Source of the DNA: Intestinicryptomonas porci
GTDB taxonomy: Bacteria; Verrucomicrobiota; Verrucomicrobiia; Opitutales; Intestinicryptomonadaceae
Length of the DNA stretch: 64,000 nucleotides
Direction of reading: 5' to 3'
NCBI RefSeq assembly: GCF_033971905.1
Contig: NZ_JALBUT010000008.1
Span: 62,001 to 126,000, forward strand
Program-made: the position numbers and the translations under genes
Part shown: piece by piece, positions 17,475 through 26,007 of the stretch
Position numbering within the stretch: the first letter of the stretch is position 1
Layout of the letters: every line of letters starts with the position of its first letter
Notes under the pieces: model-generated
The model's database searches: none
What the model was told of the DNA's origin: nothing
Seen by the model: only the letters and a program-made list of their open reading frames with translations

Positions 17475-19562
17475 ATGAAATACGTCACTCCATTAACCAT
17501 ACTTCTTGCGTCCTCTGCAATGTTTGCGCAAGAAATTACATATGATAAAGTAATTTCAGAGAACGCTTCTCAGTCTGCGCTTCAAGGTAATACCCTTATC
17601 CAGTCGGGCGCGACTCTCACGCTTACGGGCAATAACGGCATCAACTACAACTTGAAAATCGAAGAAGGTGCGGTTTTGGATTTTACTGCAAATGACGCCT
17701 TTAAGTGGGGTACGGGCAGTGGTCCCGTTGAAAATACTATTGAAAATTACGGCACGATTTACATGCTCGCGGGCAAGGAATTGCGTTTTGGCGACAGCGA
17801 TTCTATGGGTGCAAAAACCACGCTTAATCTTTATAATGGTTCAATTTTGACTTCAAAGGAAGGTACTGGAACTTTCAACATTGTAAATTTTCGCGGAGAA
17901 GACACCGTCATCAATATTAATAAGGGCGCGAAAGTTGAAAACGTTGGAACTTTGACCACTTGGGACAGGAGTAATAATAATGCTGACACTCAGAAATTTA
18001 CAGTAAACGTTGCCGGCGGGAGCTTCTCGCTTGCAAATATGAATTTGGGCAACCAGTCGAGCAACAGGGGTATTACCACATATTCTGAAATCAATGTCTC
18101 TGATGGCGGTTTGATGACCACAACGGGCAACATCAATATGGGGCAGAATGCAACTAATGACGTCAGAATCAACGTTTCGGGCGAAAATTCGGTTTGGAAT
18201 TCCACAGGCACAATTTATGTCGGCAGAAACGCAAATTCGAGCGCGGGTATAACTGCTTCAAACGGCGGCGTAATCAATTCCGCATATACGCAGTTGCAAT
18301 ATGGCGGTTTAACCGTAAACGACGGCGGAACATTCAATTCAATTTCCGGCTTTTTTGTAATTAATGGCGGCTTGACTGTAAATAACGGCGGCGTATTTAA
18401 CAGCAATGCAGGTGTTGAAGTTCAGAACAACAATGTTTTGGTAAACGAAGGCGGTTCGTACAATGTTCTAACGGGATCTACTTTGGCTATTGGTAACAAG
18501 GCGGATCAAACGGCAAGCTTCACGGTTGACGGTGGTTCGTTTAATTTGACTGCCACTAATTCCGACTTTAGCATCTATGTCGCAAACAGCTCAACCGCTA
18601 CTGCAAATCTTAAAATTACAAATGGCGGTGTTTACCAACAGGCAAACGGCGCAAAAAATACGCAGTTGTGGATGAATTCGGGCAACGGTACTTTGGAAAT
18701 TTCAGACGGCGGCAAATGGTTTGCCAATACGAATTTCTATGTCGGCGGCGCGAGCGGCGCAAATTCAACCTTAATTTTAAATAACGGCAAGATTGCAAAT
18801 TCGGCGGGTACCGGCGCTTCGAGCGATGTAAATCTCGCTTATGCTGCAAATTCAACAGGTCGATTTGAAGTTTCAAATGGCGGTTCTGCAATTTTACGTT
18901 CGTTTAGAATGGCACAAGGCGGTGCAAACGCAAAAGCAACTTTGATAATTAAAGACGCCGGTTCGTTTGTAAAAGCAACAAATACTAACGATACAAATTA
19001 TCTTTTCTCTCTCGGTATGAATGTTGCTGATGGCGATAAATATACGGGCAATTCCGCAATTGTTGAAATTCATACAGGTGCTCAACTTGCAAATACCGCA
19101 GGTGGTTTTTCATCTATCAAAGATTCTGCACAGATGACATTTGTTTTGGATAGTTCAAATATTAACTATGCGTCAACTGCGATGTTCTCTACGAAGAATC
19201 TTGCAGTTTACAAGACCGCCGACACTGTTTCAAATCCATTTGTGATTGACGGCGCAAATCTTGGAGAAGTCAGCGGTTTGTCGGAAGGCGATATTGCTGA
19301 ATTTGTTATAATGACAGTTTCAGGCGATGCGACGCTAAACGATGATATTCTCGATTTTACTAATGCGGAATCTATTGCAGGCATTATCGAATTTAAAAAC
19401 AACACAAATTTGGCAGATTGGGAAGATTTCGGTTTGGACAATCTTTCATTTGAAGACGGAAATCTTGTGCTTTCTTTGACATATGTTCCCGAGCCTTCCA
19501 CATACGCGGCGATATTCGGCGCGCTGGCTTTGGCATTTGCGGCATATCGCAGAAGAAAGTAA
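17475..19562 (+). CDS. Secreted PEP-CTERM protein with beta-strand repeats (1 of 3)
   Basis: The 695-residue protein has a signal peptide (about 1-18, cleavage before QEITY). A long passenger of glycine/asparagine-rich strands follows, with repeated phrases such as LTVNNGGVFNS, LTVNDGGTFNS and LEISDGGKW. Such repeats usually fold as a right-handed beta-helix or adhesin-like stalk. The last 25 residues are a PEP-CTERM sorting signal: PEPST at 672-676, a short hydrophobic segment, then Arg-Arg-Arg-Lys. PEP-CTERM proteins are processed by an exosortase, which is not in this window. Function is unknown; surface or extracellular-matrix protein is inferred. It has its own promoter and terminator. 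Its 3' end is nearly identical in DNA to that of the next two genes. Confidence 0.88.
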   Translation: MKYVTPLTILLASSAMFAQEITYDKVISENASQSALQGNTLIQSGATLTLTGNNGINYNLKIEEGAVLDFTANDAFKWGTGSGPVENTIENYGTIYMLAGKELRFGDSDSMGAKTTLNLYNGSILTSKEGTGTFNIVNFRGEDTVININKGAKVENVGTLTTWDRSNNNADTQKFTVNVAGGSFSLANMNLGNQSSNRGITTYSEINVSDGGLMTTTGNINMGQNATNDVRINVSGENSVWNSTGTIYVGRNANSSAGITASNGGVINSAYTQLQYGGLTVNDGGTFNSISGFFVINGGLTVNNGGVFNSNAGVEVQNNNVLVNEGGSYNVLTGSTLAIGNKADQTASFTVDGGSFNLTATNSDFSIYVANSSTATANLKITNGGVYQQANGAKNTQLWMNSGNGTLEISDGGKWFANTNFYVGGASGANSTLILNNGKIANSAGTGASSDVNLAYAANSTGRFEVSNGGSAILRSFRMAQGGANAKATLIIKDAGSFVKATNTNDTNYLFSLGMNVADGDKYTGNSAIVEIHTGAQLANTAGGFSSIKDSAQMTFVLDSSNINYASTAMFSTKNLAVYKTADTVSNPFVIDGANLGEVSGLSEGDIAEFVIMTVSGDATLNDDILDFTNAESIAGIIEFKNNTNLADWEDFGLDNLSFEDGNLVLSLTYVPEPSTYAAIFGALALAFAAYRRRK

Positions 19563-19578
19563 TTTTGATTGTTTCTGA

Positions 19579-19616
19579 AAACGGGCAAGGTTTTTTTAAC
19601 TTTGCCCGTTTTTTTA
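19579..19616 (+). terminator. Terminator of first PEP-CTERM gene
   Basis: ACGGGCAAgg and ctTTGCCCGT form the stem, followed by a T-run. The sequence just before it (after the stop codon) matches the same region of the second PEP-CTERM gene. Confidence 0.85.
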
Positions 19617-19688
19617 TGTTCGTTGAAAGTCGGTATTTGTATTTTTTTGAGGGGATATGGGGCAGTTAATAAAAAAATGAAAAAATGC

Positions 19689-19714
19689 TTGTAATTTGTT
19701 GAGAGTCTTATAAT
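19689..19714 (+). promoter_or_regulatory. Promoter of second PEP-CTERM gene
   Basis: AAAAAAATGCTTG leads into TTGTAA (19689-19694). TATAAT (19709-19714) follows 14 bp later. The -10 is perfect but the spacing is short. Confidence 0.5.
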
Positions 19715-19750
19715 TTAAAATTCATTAAAACTTATTTAACCTATATGTAT

Positions 19751-20947
19751 ATGAAAAAACTGATATTACTACTTGTTATGACAAGCGTTGCAAGCTTTGC
19801 TTTCGCTGATTTTTACAGAACTGGCAATGCAGATACTGATTGGTCCAATCTTGATAATTGGACGACCGATGTTGAAGGGACAACTCCTGCAACTTCCGTT
19901 CCGGGAATTGGAAATAATAATACTTGGTATTTTTTAGATTCCGCAAATGGTTCCACAACCGTATTAGATTCAAGCCTGGGCAATATTAAAGCCACCAGAA
20001 TTGATTTGAAGTCTGCAAATATGGTATTGGATGGAGCAACGATAAATGTTTCCAACCGAGTGAATTTCGGCGTATCAAATGCCAACGCAACTGCCGCAAC
20101 GGAAGATAACCGCAACACTGTAAATGTTACTTTGCAAAACGGCGCAAGCCTTACCACTTGGATGGCGTATTTCGCAAACGAGCAATATACCGACTTGAAT
20201 TTGAAAATTACGGGTAATTCAACTTTTACGATTACGTCAAATACTTGGAACCATTTGCAGGGTGTGGGCACTAAAAATTCCAATACCACTGTTTTTATTG
20301 ATAAAGGTTCAACTTTTAAAACGGGGACATTGCTTACTGTAAACGGTACGCATTCTCTCGGTCAAAACAGTACGGCTCTTTGGGATATTAAGGGCAATTT
20401 GACATCCGCCGGAATTTATACGACAGACTCTGCGGGTACGCAGTCAACAATCAATATTTACGGTTCCGCGACTGTTTCCACGGGTGAAGTTAAGGCAAAC
20501 CGCTCCAATTCTTTCTTGAACTTCATAATGCAGGATGTCGATTTTGCAAAAATGTCGCTTGTGGCTGATGACACTATTGTGGATAATTCCATTGACGCAA
20601 TTTTGACAGGTAAGAATTTGGCAAATGTGAATAATTTCACAATCACGCTCGATTTGGAAAATTTTTCGGTTGATGGCGATTTTGATGCAGGCGAAACATA
20701 TGTGGTTGCTCTCATAAGGCTTACGGAAACACTCGAACCTTTTGATGTTTCAAATATATCAATCGCAAATTCCGACAAAATGGGCGAAACTTGGAGTTTG
20801 GCGGAAGGCGAAAATCTCTTCTGGGAAGACAGCACATTGTTCTTGAAAGTGGCTTCGCTTGGTTCTTCAATTCCCGAACCATCGACATACGCGGCGATAT
20901 TCGGCGCGATTGCTCTCGCATTTGTGGCATATCGCAGAAGAAAGTAA
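19751..20947 (+). CDS. Secreted PEP-CTERM protein (2 of 3)
   Basis: The 398-residue protein starts at the second of two close ATGs (19745 and 19751), which gives a standard signal peptide MKKLILLL... (about 1-19). The mature start DFYRTGNADTDWSNLDNW is the Trp-rich opening common in autotransporter-like and PEP-CTERM proteins. The body is predicted beta-rich with Asn/Thr-rich strands. The last 25 residues form the PEP-CTERM anchor (PEPST, hydrophobic segment, RRRK). Function is unknown. It is monocistronic, with its own promoter and terminator, and is less glycine-repeat-rich than the first paralogue. Confidence 0.87.
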   Translation: MKKLILLLVMTSVASFAFADFYRTGNADTDWSNLDNWTTDVEGTTPATSVPGIGNNNTWYFLDSANGSTTVLDSSLGNIKATRIDLKSANMVLDGATINVSNRVNFGVSNANATAATEDNRNTVNVTLQNGASLTTWMAYFANEQYTDLNLKITGNSTFTITSNTWNHLQGVGTKNSNTTVFIDKGSTFKTGTLLTVNGTHSLGQNSTALWDIKGNLTSAGIYTTDSAGTQSTINIYGSATVSTGEVKANRSNSFLNFIMQDVDFAKMSLVADDTIVDNSIDAILTGKNLANVNNFTITLDLENFSVDGDFDAGETYVVALIRLTETLEPFDVSNISIANSDKMGETWSLAEGENLFWEDSTLFLKVASLGSSIPEPSTYAAIFGAIALAFVAYRRRK

Positions 20948-20963
20948 TTTTGATTGTTTCTGA

Positions 20964-20998
20964 AAGCGGGCAAGATTTTTATCTTGTCCGCTTTTTTA
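20964..20998 (+). terminator. Terminator of second PEP-CTERM gene
   Basis: AAGCGGGCAAGAT and ATCTTGTCCGCTT form a long stem with one G-T pair, followed by a T-run. Confidence 0.85.
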
Positions 20999-21146
20999 TT
21001 AAGCGGTTGTTTTTACGCGGTTTTGTAAAAATGGTGCAGTACTCATTATTCTTTTGCGCAATGAAATGTAATACTGGTAACAATTATTATTAAGGAATGA
21101 AAAGGTGAACTTTTGTTTTGAATTTGTAAAAAAAATTCGGAAATTC

Positions 21147-21173
21147 TTGACTTGTGTCAATCTCAGATATACT
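21147..21173 (+). promoter_or_regulatory. Promoter of third PEP-CTERM gene
   Basis: TTGACT (21147-21152), a 15-bp spacer, then TATACT (21168-21173), 54 nt before the start codon. The stretch from GATATAC to the ATG resembles that of the first PEP-CTERM gene. Confidence 0.55.
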
Positions 21174-21227
21174 TTTATAAAAGTTTTATTTTTCTATTTT
21201 AATTCTATATATAAATTACCTATAATC

Positions 21228-22676
21228 ATGAAAAAGCATGTATTAGCGGCATCTGCATTGGCGGCGACTTCCCTCGTCTTTGCGGCGCAGGAAATTACGG
21301 TATCGGGAGGCAATTTTATATCGTCGAATAACAATAATTACAGATATTCGGACACGATATTTAATTTTGCGGAAGGAACAAATACGGGTTCTTTCATATT
21401 TTGGGCAGATTCAAGGACTGCCGACATCGCCTTTACTGACGGTACTGTCGTAAACGGCGCGGTTTTGGTTGGAGATAAAGAGGCAAATCCGCTTACTTGG
21501 GGCAGGGTTGCCTCAAATCCCAACGGGACAAACGTGAGAATCGGTTGGAACAATGTTTCTTCTTATGACGCGACAATTGAAGTTAGTGGGAATTCTTCCG
21601 TAGCCATCGGCGGTAACTGGATTCAGCTTACAAATGGCTTTGGAGCACTTGAAAGCGGCAAAGTTCAGACCAAACTTTACAACGAAGATTCTTCTTCAAA
21701 GAGCTATGTCCATATCGACAAGCTGGAAATGGGGCTTTCGGGCTTGGAAAATTCCACTTTGGTGAACAGCTTTGAAATCGGAAGCAATGCCGAATTTTGG
21801 ACAAAGAGCGGTATTGACATCGGCAAAAACGGCACTTCCACCCAATCCACAGGTGGCACGGTAAAAGTTGAGATGGTCGGCGAAAACAATGCGATGTACG
21901 TTTATGGCGATTCTCATATCGGGAATAACAATGCTTCTGCCGGCGACACATTTGTGTATGCCAAAGGTACGGGTAGCGCGCAGTCGGGTTTTTATCAGGA
22001 CGGCGGAATGATCATTCACCTTTCAAAAAAGTCTGACGCCACAATGACGTCGGCGGTTATTTTGGACGGCAATGTCGAATTTAAGCGTCCCGGCGGAGCC
22101 CACATTACATTGAATATCGGAACCGACTCGAATTCTGCGGGCGGCGAAGCCTCTTTCCAAGTTAAGGGCGCAAATAATTTTGCCTCAATTTGGAACGCGA
22201 CATTGTTTAATGCAAGCGCAACTGGTGGCAAGGCAACTTTGCTGATTGAGGGTTCGGGTTCAACCATTAATGTCAACAGCGACCTTAAAGTTTACGGAAG
22301 TGGCATTGTTGACGGCAAAATCGTAGGCGGCGAACTTCGCTTTAATATTGACGATACGGGCATATCGACATTGTTTGCAAACAAGTTTTCCGTTTTTGAA
22401 GGCATCATAACGGTTGACTTTACGCAAATTCTTTTAAATGAAGTCGAATCAGAATTCACAATTTTGAAGTCTAACAATTCGCTTGCCGATTTGTTTACAA
22501 ACGACTCTTTCAACTTCATAAAAAGAGATGAAAGCGATATTGTTAGCTGGTCTCTTTCAGAAGACAGCAAGAGCCTCATTATAAGCTATGTTTCGACAAT
22601 TCCCGAACCGTCAACATACGCGGCGATATTCGGCGCGATTGCTCTCGCATTTGCGGCATACCGCAGGAGAAAGTAA
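21228..22676 (+). CDS. Secreted PEP-CTERM protein (3 of 3)
   Basis: The 482-residue protein starts at ATG 21228, giving the signal peptide MKKHVLAASALAATSLVFA. The longer open frame from 21105 would run through the promoter. The body is beta-rich with repeated G-G-x-N elements, such as GGTVKVEMVGENNAMYV and ATLLIEGSGSTINVNS, resembling autotransporter-associated strand repeats. It ends with the same PEP-CTERM tail (PEPST near 459-463, hydrophobic segment, RRRK). The function is unknown. The DNA of the last ~75 bp is almost the same as in the other two genes, while the bodies are unrelated enough to suggest the tail is conserved or exchanged separately. Confidence 0.87.
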   Translation: MKKHVLAASALAATSLVFAAQEITVSGGNFISSNNNNYRYSDTIFNFAEGTNTGSFIFWADSRTADIAFTDGTVVNGAVLVGDKEANPLTWGRVASNPNGTNVRIGWNNVSSYDATIEVSGNSSVAIGGNWIQLTNGFGALESGKVQTKLYNEDSSSKSYVHIDKLEMGLSGLENSTLVNSFEIGSNAEFWTKSGIDIGKNGTSTQSTGGTVKVEMVGENNAMYVYGDSHIGNNNASAGDTFVYAKGTGSAQSGFYQDGGMIIHLSKKSDATMTSAVILDGNVEFKRPGGAHITLNIGTDSNSAGGEASFQVKGANNFASIWNATLFNASATGGKATLLIEGSGSTINVNSDLKVYGSGIVDGKIVGGELRFNIDDTGISTLFANKFSVFEGIITVDFTQILLNEVESEFTILKSNNSLADLFTNDSFNFIKRDESDIVSWSLSEDSKSLIISYVSTIPEPSTYAAIFGAIALAFAAYRRRK

Positions 22677-22694
22677 TTTCATAAAATAAAAATT

Positions 22695-22726
22695 AAAGGA
22701 CGCCGTGAATTTGGCGTCCTTTTTTT
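22695..22726 (+). terminator. Terminator of third PEP-CTERM gene
   Basis: AAAGGACGCC (22695-22704) and GGCGTCCTTT (22713-22722) form a perfect stem followed by T. It overlaps the stop codon of the convergent rpoN. Confidence 0.88.
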
Positions 22727-24047
22727 ATGCTTCTTTCTTGCGCAAATTTTTTGGCGGAATATTCAGGCTTTCCCGATATTTTGCGATGGTTCTTCGGGCA
22801 ATGTTCAGTCCAGAATCGTTTAGCATTTCCGCTATTTGCAAATCAGAATAGGGTTTGCGCGGATTTTCGCTTTTTACAATTTTTTTGATTTCGTCCTTTA
22901 CCGAGGTGTTCGACACAAAGCCGTTTTCTTTTGCGTATCCCGTTGAGAAGAAGTAGCGCATCGGCAGAAGTTTCGTTTCAATTTGCGCGTACTTCTCCGC
23001 AATGGCGCGGCTTATTGTTGTGTGGTGCAGTCCGAGCCTTTCCGCCACGCTCTTCATTGTGAGCGGCTTTAAATAGGCTATGCCATGCTCAAAGAAATCT
23101 ATTTGCGTTTCAAGAATGACATTCGCGATTTTTAGCAGGGTGGATTGCCGTTTTTCGATTGCCTCTATGACGTTTTTTGCGTCGCGCAGCTTTGTTTTTA
23201 TGTAGGACTTATCTTCCTTTTTTGAAATAGCCCCGCTTGCGATTTTTTGGCGGTAGGAATCGTTTATGGCAAGCTTTGGCAAATATTCCTTAGTGAGAGA
23301 CGCTTGCCATTTTCCACCGATTTTTTCAAATTTCACGTCCGCAAAAATCGCCTTGGCTTCTTCTGTTTGAAAATTTTTTGCGGGAGCCAAGTCAAGCGTT
23401 GCTATTTGCGAAATTGCAGTCTCGACTTCGCTTGGGCTTGCGCCGAGCATGCGCGCGATTTCCTTTATCTTGCGCTTTTGCAAAAGTTCGTATGCCTTGT
23501 CCAAAATTTTGAAGGCCAAAGAATTTTCCTGCCTTTTTTGGCGCAGTTGAATCATAAAGCATTCGCGATAGTCGCGCGCGCCTACGCCCGCAGGTTCGCA
23601 GGACTGCATGAATTCCAATGCCTTTTCGAGATTTTGTTTTTTCAGCCCTTCGCGGGTTCCGCACTCGAATGCGTCGGCTTCCAAGAATCCGCGCTCATCG
23701 AGATGGTTTTGCAAAAACAAAAACGCGCGCAGAATTTCAATGTCTTTTATTTCCATCGCCGCCTGTTTTTGCAGGTGCTCCTCGAACGATTCGCTTTGAG
23801 TTTGGATATTCAAAAGATAGTCGTGGGCTTTTTGGGCGTCAGGGGTTGACGCTCCGCTTTCCAGCCCGTCGAGCGAAAGCGTTTCGGAGTCGGGCTTTAT
23901 TTCTTCAAGCATCGGGTTTTCGTTTAATTCGCTTTTTATGAGCGTTTGCAAATCGAGCGCGGAGGCTTGGAGTATTTTCAAGCTCTGGTACATTTTAAGC
24001 GTAGGACGTTGAATTTGCCCGAGCTTTATGTTTTGGGAAAGTTCCAT
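22725..24047 (-). CDS. rpoN: RNA polymerase sigma-54 factor
   Basis: Sigma-54 directs RNA polymerase to -24/-12 promoters that need enhancer-binding ATPases. The chosen start (ATG at 24047) gives 440 residues beginning MELSQNIKLGQIQRPTLKMYQSLKILQ, the Gln/Leu-rich activator-interacting region I. The core-binding domain occupies the middle. The C-terminal DNA-binding part contains the RpoN box as ARRTIAKYRESL. An upstream in-frame ATG at 24089 adds 14 residues unlike the family. No enhancer-binding protein is encoded in this window, so its regulon cannot be read here. Confidence 0.95.
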   Translation of the reverse strand: MELSQNIKLGQIQRPTLKMYQSLKILQASALDLQTLIKSELNENPMLEEIKPDSETLSLDGLESGASTPDAQKAHDYLLNIQTQSESFEEHLQKQAAMEIKDIEILRAFLFLQNHLDERGFLEADAFECGTREGLKKQNLEKALEFMQSCEPAGVGARDYRECFMIQLRQKRQENSLAFKILDKAYELLQKRKIKEIARMLGASPSEVETAISQIATLDLAPAKNFQTEEAKAIFADVKFEKIGGKWQASLTKEYLPKLAINDSYRQKIASGAISKKEDKSYIKTKLRDAKNVIEAIEKRQSTLLKIANVILETQIDFFEHGIAYLKPLTMKSVAERLGLHHTTISRAIAEKYAQIETKLLPMRYFFSTGYAKENGFVSNTSVKDEIKKIVKSENPRKPYSDLQIAEMLNDSGLNIARRTIAKYRESLNIPPKNLRKKEA

Positions 24048-24145
24048 GTTTTTAATATATTTTTTTGCACAACACTGCGGATTTTTCAATTTTTATTTTG
24101 TTTAGATATGTTGACAATCCGATTTAAGTAGGGTGTTATGCCAAT

Positions 24146-25399
24146 ATGAGGATGAAAAAACCCGAAGTGATGTCGCCCGTGGGCGATATGATATGTTTGG
24201 ACGCGGCAATCAAGGCGGGGGCTGACGCCGTTTATTTCGGAATTGAGGGCTTGAACATGCGAGCAGGCGCAAAGAATTTCAGCATTCCGCAAATGCGCAG
24301 GCTCTGCAAAAAATGCGATTTGGCAGGCGTCCGCAAATATCTTACGCTTAACACAATTTATTACCAAAGCGAAATGCCTAAGCTTAAACGCGCGGTTTTC
24401 GCCGCAAAAAAAGCTGGCGTCGATGCAATCATAGCTTGGGACTATTCCGCGCTGAAATTCGCAAACGAAGCTGGAATAGAGGTGTATTTGTCAACGCAGG
24501 CCAGTGTTTCAAACGCCGAAGCCATTGCCTTGTACCATAAAAATTTCGGCATAAAACGTTTCGTGCTTGCGAGGGAATGCTCTATTTCAGACATAAAAAA
24601 GATACGCTCTTCTCTCGTAAAAATTCTGGGCAAAAAAGTCGCGGAAGAAATCACCTTCGAGGTTTTTGCGCATGGGGCGATGTGCGTTTCGGTGAGCGGC
24701 AGATGCTTTATGTCGCTTTTCCAATGCGGAAAGAGCGCGAACAGGGGCGAGTGCTTGCAACCGTGCCGCAGGGAATATTTCGTAAGCGACGGTCGCGGCG
24801 ACAACGAAGGCTTTTTGGTCGGCAAGGGTTATGTGATGAGCCCCAAAGACTTGTGCGTTCTGCCGTTTATCGAAAAGCTGATTGAAGCGGGCGTTAATTC
24901 TCTTAAAATCGAAGGCAGAAACCGAAGCGCGGACTATGTTTTTGAAACCGTCGGCGCATATAGAAAAGCCGTCGATTTCTATTTCGCAAACCGCAAGTTG
25001 CCTGATTTTGGCGAGAAATTTGAAGCCTTAAAAGGGGAGTTGCAAAACCGCTTAAATTCCGTGTTTAACCGTGGCTTTTCGTCGGGATTTTATATGGGAA
25101 AACCCACCCAAGATTGGACTTCGTTCGGCAATCATGCCTCAAAGCGCAAAACGATTTTAGGGCATGTCTTGAACTATTTTTCAAAACTCGGTGTCGCAAA
25201 AATTTCAATCGACAATTCCTCGGTTGAAGAGGGTCAGGAAGTGCAGGTCGAGGGCGACGCCACGGGTTTTGTGCGCTTTTTGCCGCAAAATATGCTGTGT
25301 GCGGGAGTGCCTGTGAAATCCGCAAAAAAAGGCGATGTAATATCCGTGAAAGTGCCGCAGAAACTTCGCAAAAACGACAGGCTTTACATATTTATTTAG
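24146..25399 (+). CDS. U32 family protein (TrhP/RlhA-like RNA hydroxylation enzyme)
   Basis: The 417-residue protein belongs to the family named peptidase U32. Well-studied members act in prephenate-dependent hydroxylation of tRNA or 23S rRNA rather than in proteolysis. Visible signatures are SPVGDMICLDAAIKAGADAVYFG at the N-terminus and a TIM-barrel-like core. The cysteine region comprises EVFAHGAMCVSVSGRC, then FQCGKSANRGECLQPCRR, which supplies the Fe-S-type cysteines. The length is closer to TrhP (YegQ) than to the longer RlhA. It diverges from rpoN, with a 98-bp intergenic region. A strong terminator follows. Confidence 0.85.
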   Translation: MRMKKPEVMSPVGDMICLDAAIKAGADAVYFGIEGLNMRAGAKNFSIPQMRRLCKKCDLAGVRKYLTLNTIYYQSEMPKLKRAVFAAKKAGVDAIIAWDYSALKFANEAGIEVYLSTQASVSNAEAIALYHKNFGIKRFVLARECSISDIKKIRSSLVKILGKKVAEEITFEVFAHGAMCVSVSGRCFMSLFQCGKSANRGECLQPCRREYFVSDGRGDNEGFLVGKGYVMSPKDLCVLPFIEKLIEAGVNSLKIEGRNRSADYVFETVGAYRKAVDFYFANRKLPDFGEKFEALKGELQNRLNSVFNRGFSSGFYMGKPTQDWTSFGNHASKRKTILGHVLNYFSKLGVAKISIDNSSVEEGQEVQVEGDATGFVRFLPQNMLCAGVPVKSAKKGDVISVKVPQKLRKNDRLYIFI

Positions 25400-25421
25400 C
25401 AAAGGATTGCGTTCATTTCAG

Positions 25422-25448
25422 AAAATCCCGAGAAAACGGGATTTTTTT
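25422..25448 (+). terminator. Terminator after the U32 gene
   Basis: AAAATCCCG (25422-25430) and CGGGATTTT (25437-25445) form the stem, followed by T. Confidence 0.88.
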
Positions 25449-25604
25449 ATGAAAATAAACCATTTTTAAAATGATAAATATTATTTTAGTCTAAAAATAA
25501 AACAATAAAATAACTAAAAAGCGATTGCATTTTATGATAAAATATGGTTTAACACTTTAAATTGCTTTCGTAAATGCCAAAAGAAAAATAAAAAACAAGA
25601 GTGC

Positions 25605-25760
25605 ATGAATTCTCCAAAGATTCAGATAAAATTGATAATGAAAACGGAAGACGTTGCCGTGTTGAACCGTCTTGCGTCGAAAGAAGGCATGAACTTGAAG
25701 ACATATATAAAAAGAGTTCTAAATGATCTCGCGGCAAAATTCCTTTCAGGGAAAAAATAA
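25605..25760 (+). CDS. Small ribbon-helix-helix-like protein
   Basis: This 51-residue open frame, MNSPKIQIKLIMKTEDVAVL..., has the layout of a CopG/Arc-type ribbon-helix-helix: a short strand (about 4-12), helix 1 (EDVAVLNRLASKEG), then helix 2 (NLKTYIKRVLNDLAAKFL). Such proteins are usually DNA-binding dimers, often antitoxins or plasmid repressors. No toxin gene or other partner adjoins it. The neighbours are a terminator on the left and the tRNA-Arg hairpin element on the right. There is no clear Shine-Dalgarno sequence (preceding bases ACAAGAGTGC). The call rests on pattern only. Confidence 0.5.
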   Translation: MNSPKIQIKLIMKTEDVAVLNRLASKEGMNLKTYIKRVLNDLAAKFLSGKK

Positions 25761-25805
25761 AGAGTGTTTTGTTTTCGGGCAGTTGGCTTGAAACCCTTTA
25801 TTTAT

Positions 25806-25867
25806 CGACAAAAAAGCCCGCAAACGCTCTTGTTTGCAGGCTTTCTTAAATGGCGGGAGAGGTGGGA
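25806..25867. repeat. Direct repeat copy A: tRNA-Arg 3' end plus terminator
   Basis: The core at 25816-25867 (52 bp) is identical to 26014-26065 (offset 198 bp), with a near-identical A-run in front. On the - strand it comprises the 3' part of the tRNA-Arg T-arm, acceptor strand and CCA, plus the tRNA terminator. Beyond 25867 the match to the tRNA stops and the hairpin array begins. Confidence 0.92.
25811..25848 (-). terminator. Terminator hairpin, duplicated copy
   Basis: On the - strand AAGCCTGCAAAC/GTTTGCGGGCTT encloses AAGAGC and is followed by T. It is the same hairpin as at 26009-26046. Confidence 0.8.
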
Positions 25868-26001
25868 TTGTACTCGCTCGCACTTAGTGCTCGGCTCGCC
25901 CCTTCGGGGTCTTTTTACGATGTAAAAAGCTACCGTCTCGGGTTAGCGCGATACGCCGCCCTCGTCGTCGAACCCACTTCGTGGCTTCTCGTCCCACCTC
26001 T
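25858..26001. repeat. Hairpin-array element bounded by 10-bp inverted repeats
   Basis: AGAGGTGGGA (25858-25867) is the exact reverse complement of TCCCACCTCT (25992-26001). Inside lie at least four short perfect hairpins: GCAC/GTGC around TTA, CCCC/GGGG around TTC, CTTTTTAC/GTAAAAAG around GAT, and CCAC/GTGG around TTC. A longer-range GGGTT/AACCC pair is also visible. A 51-codon frame (ATG 25850 to TAA 26005) stays open through the element, but it has no Shine-Dalgarno sequence and runs antisense to the tRNA-like end. I read it as a structured or mobile element next to tRNA-Arg, not a gene. Confidence 0.7.
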
Positions 26002-26007
26002 TTAATA

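Noticed and set aside
18240..18480. Repeats in the first PEP-CTERM gene as a possible CRISPR array
   Set aside because: They are in-frame, degenerate glycine-rich codons of a secreted protein with no constant spacer length or identical repeats.
21105..21227. Upstream extension of the third PEP-CTERM frame
   Set aside because: It contains the promoter and is not a signal peptide; MKKHVLAA at 21228 is.
17475..22676. Exosortase expected near PEP-CTERM proteins
   Set aside because: No multi-pass protein with exosortase Cys/Arg/His motifs is encoded in this window; it must lie elsewhere.
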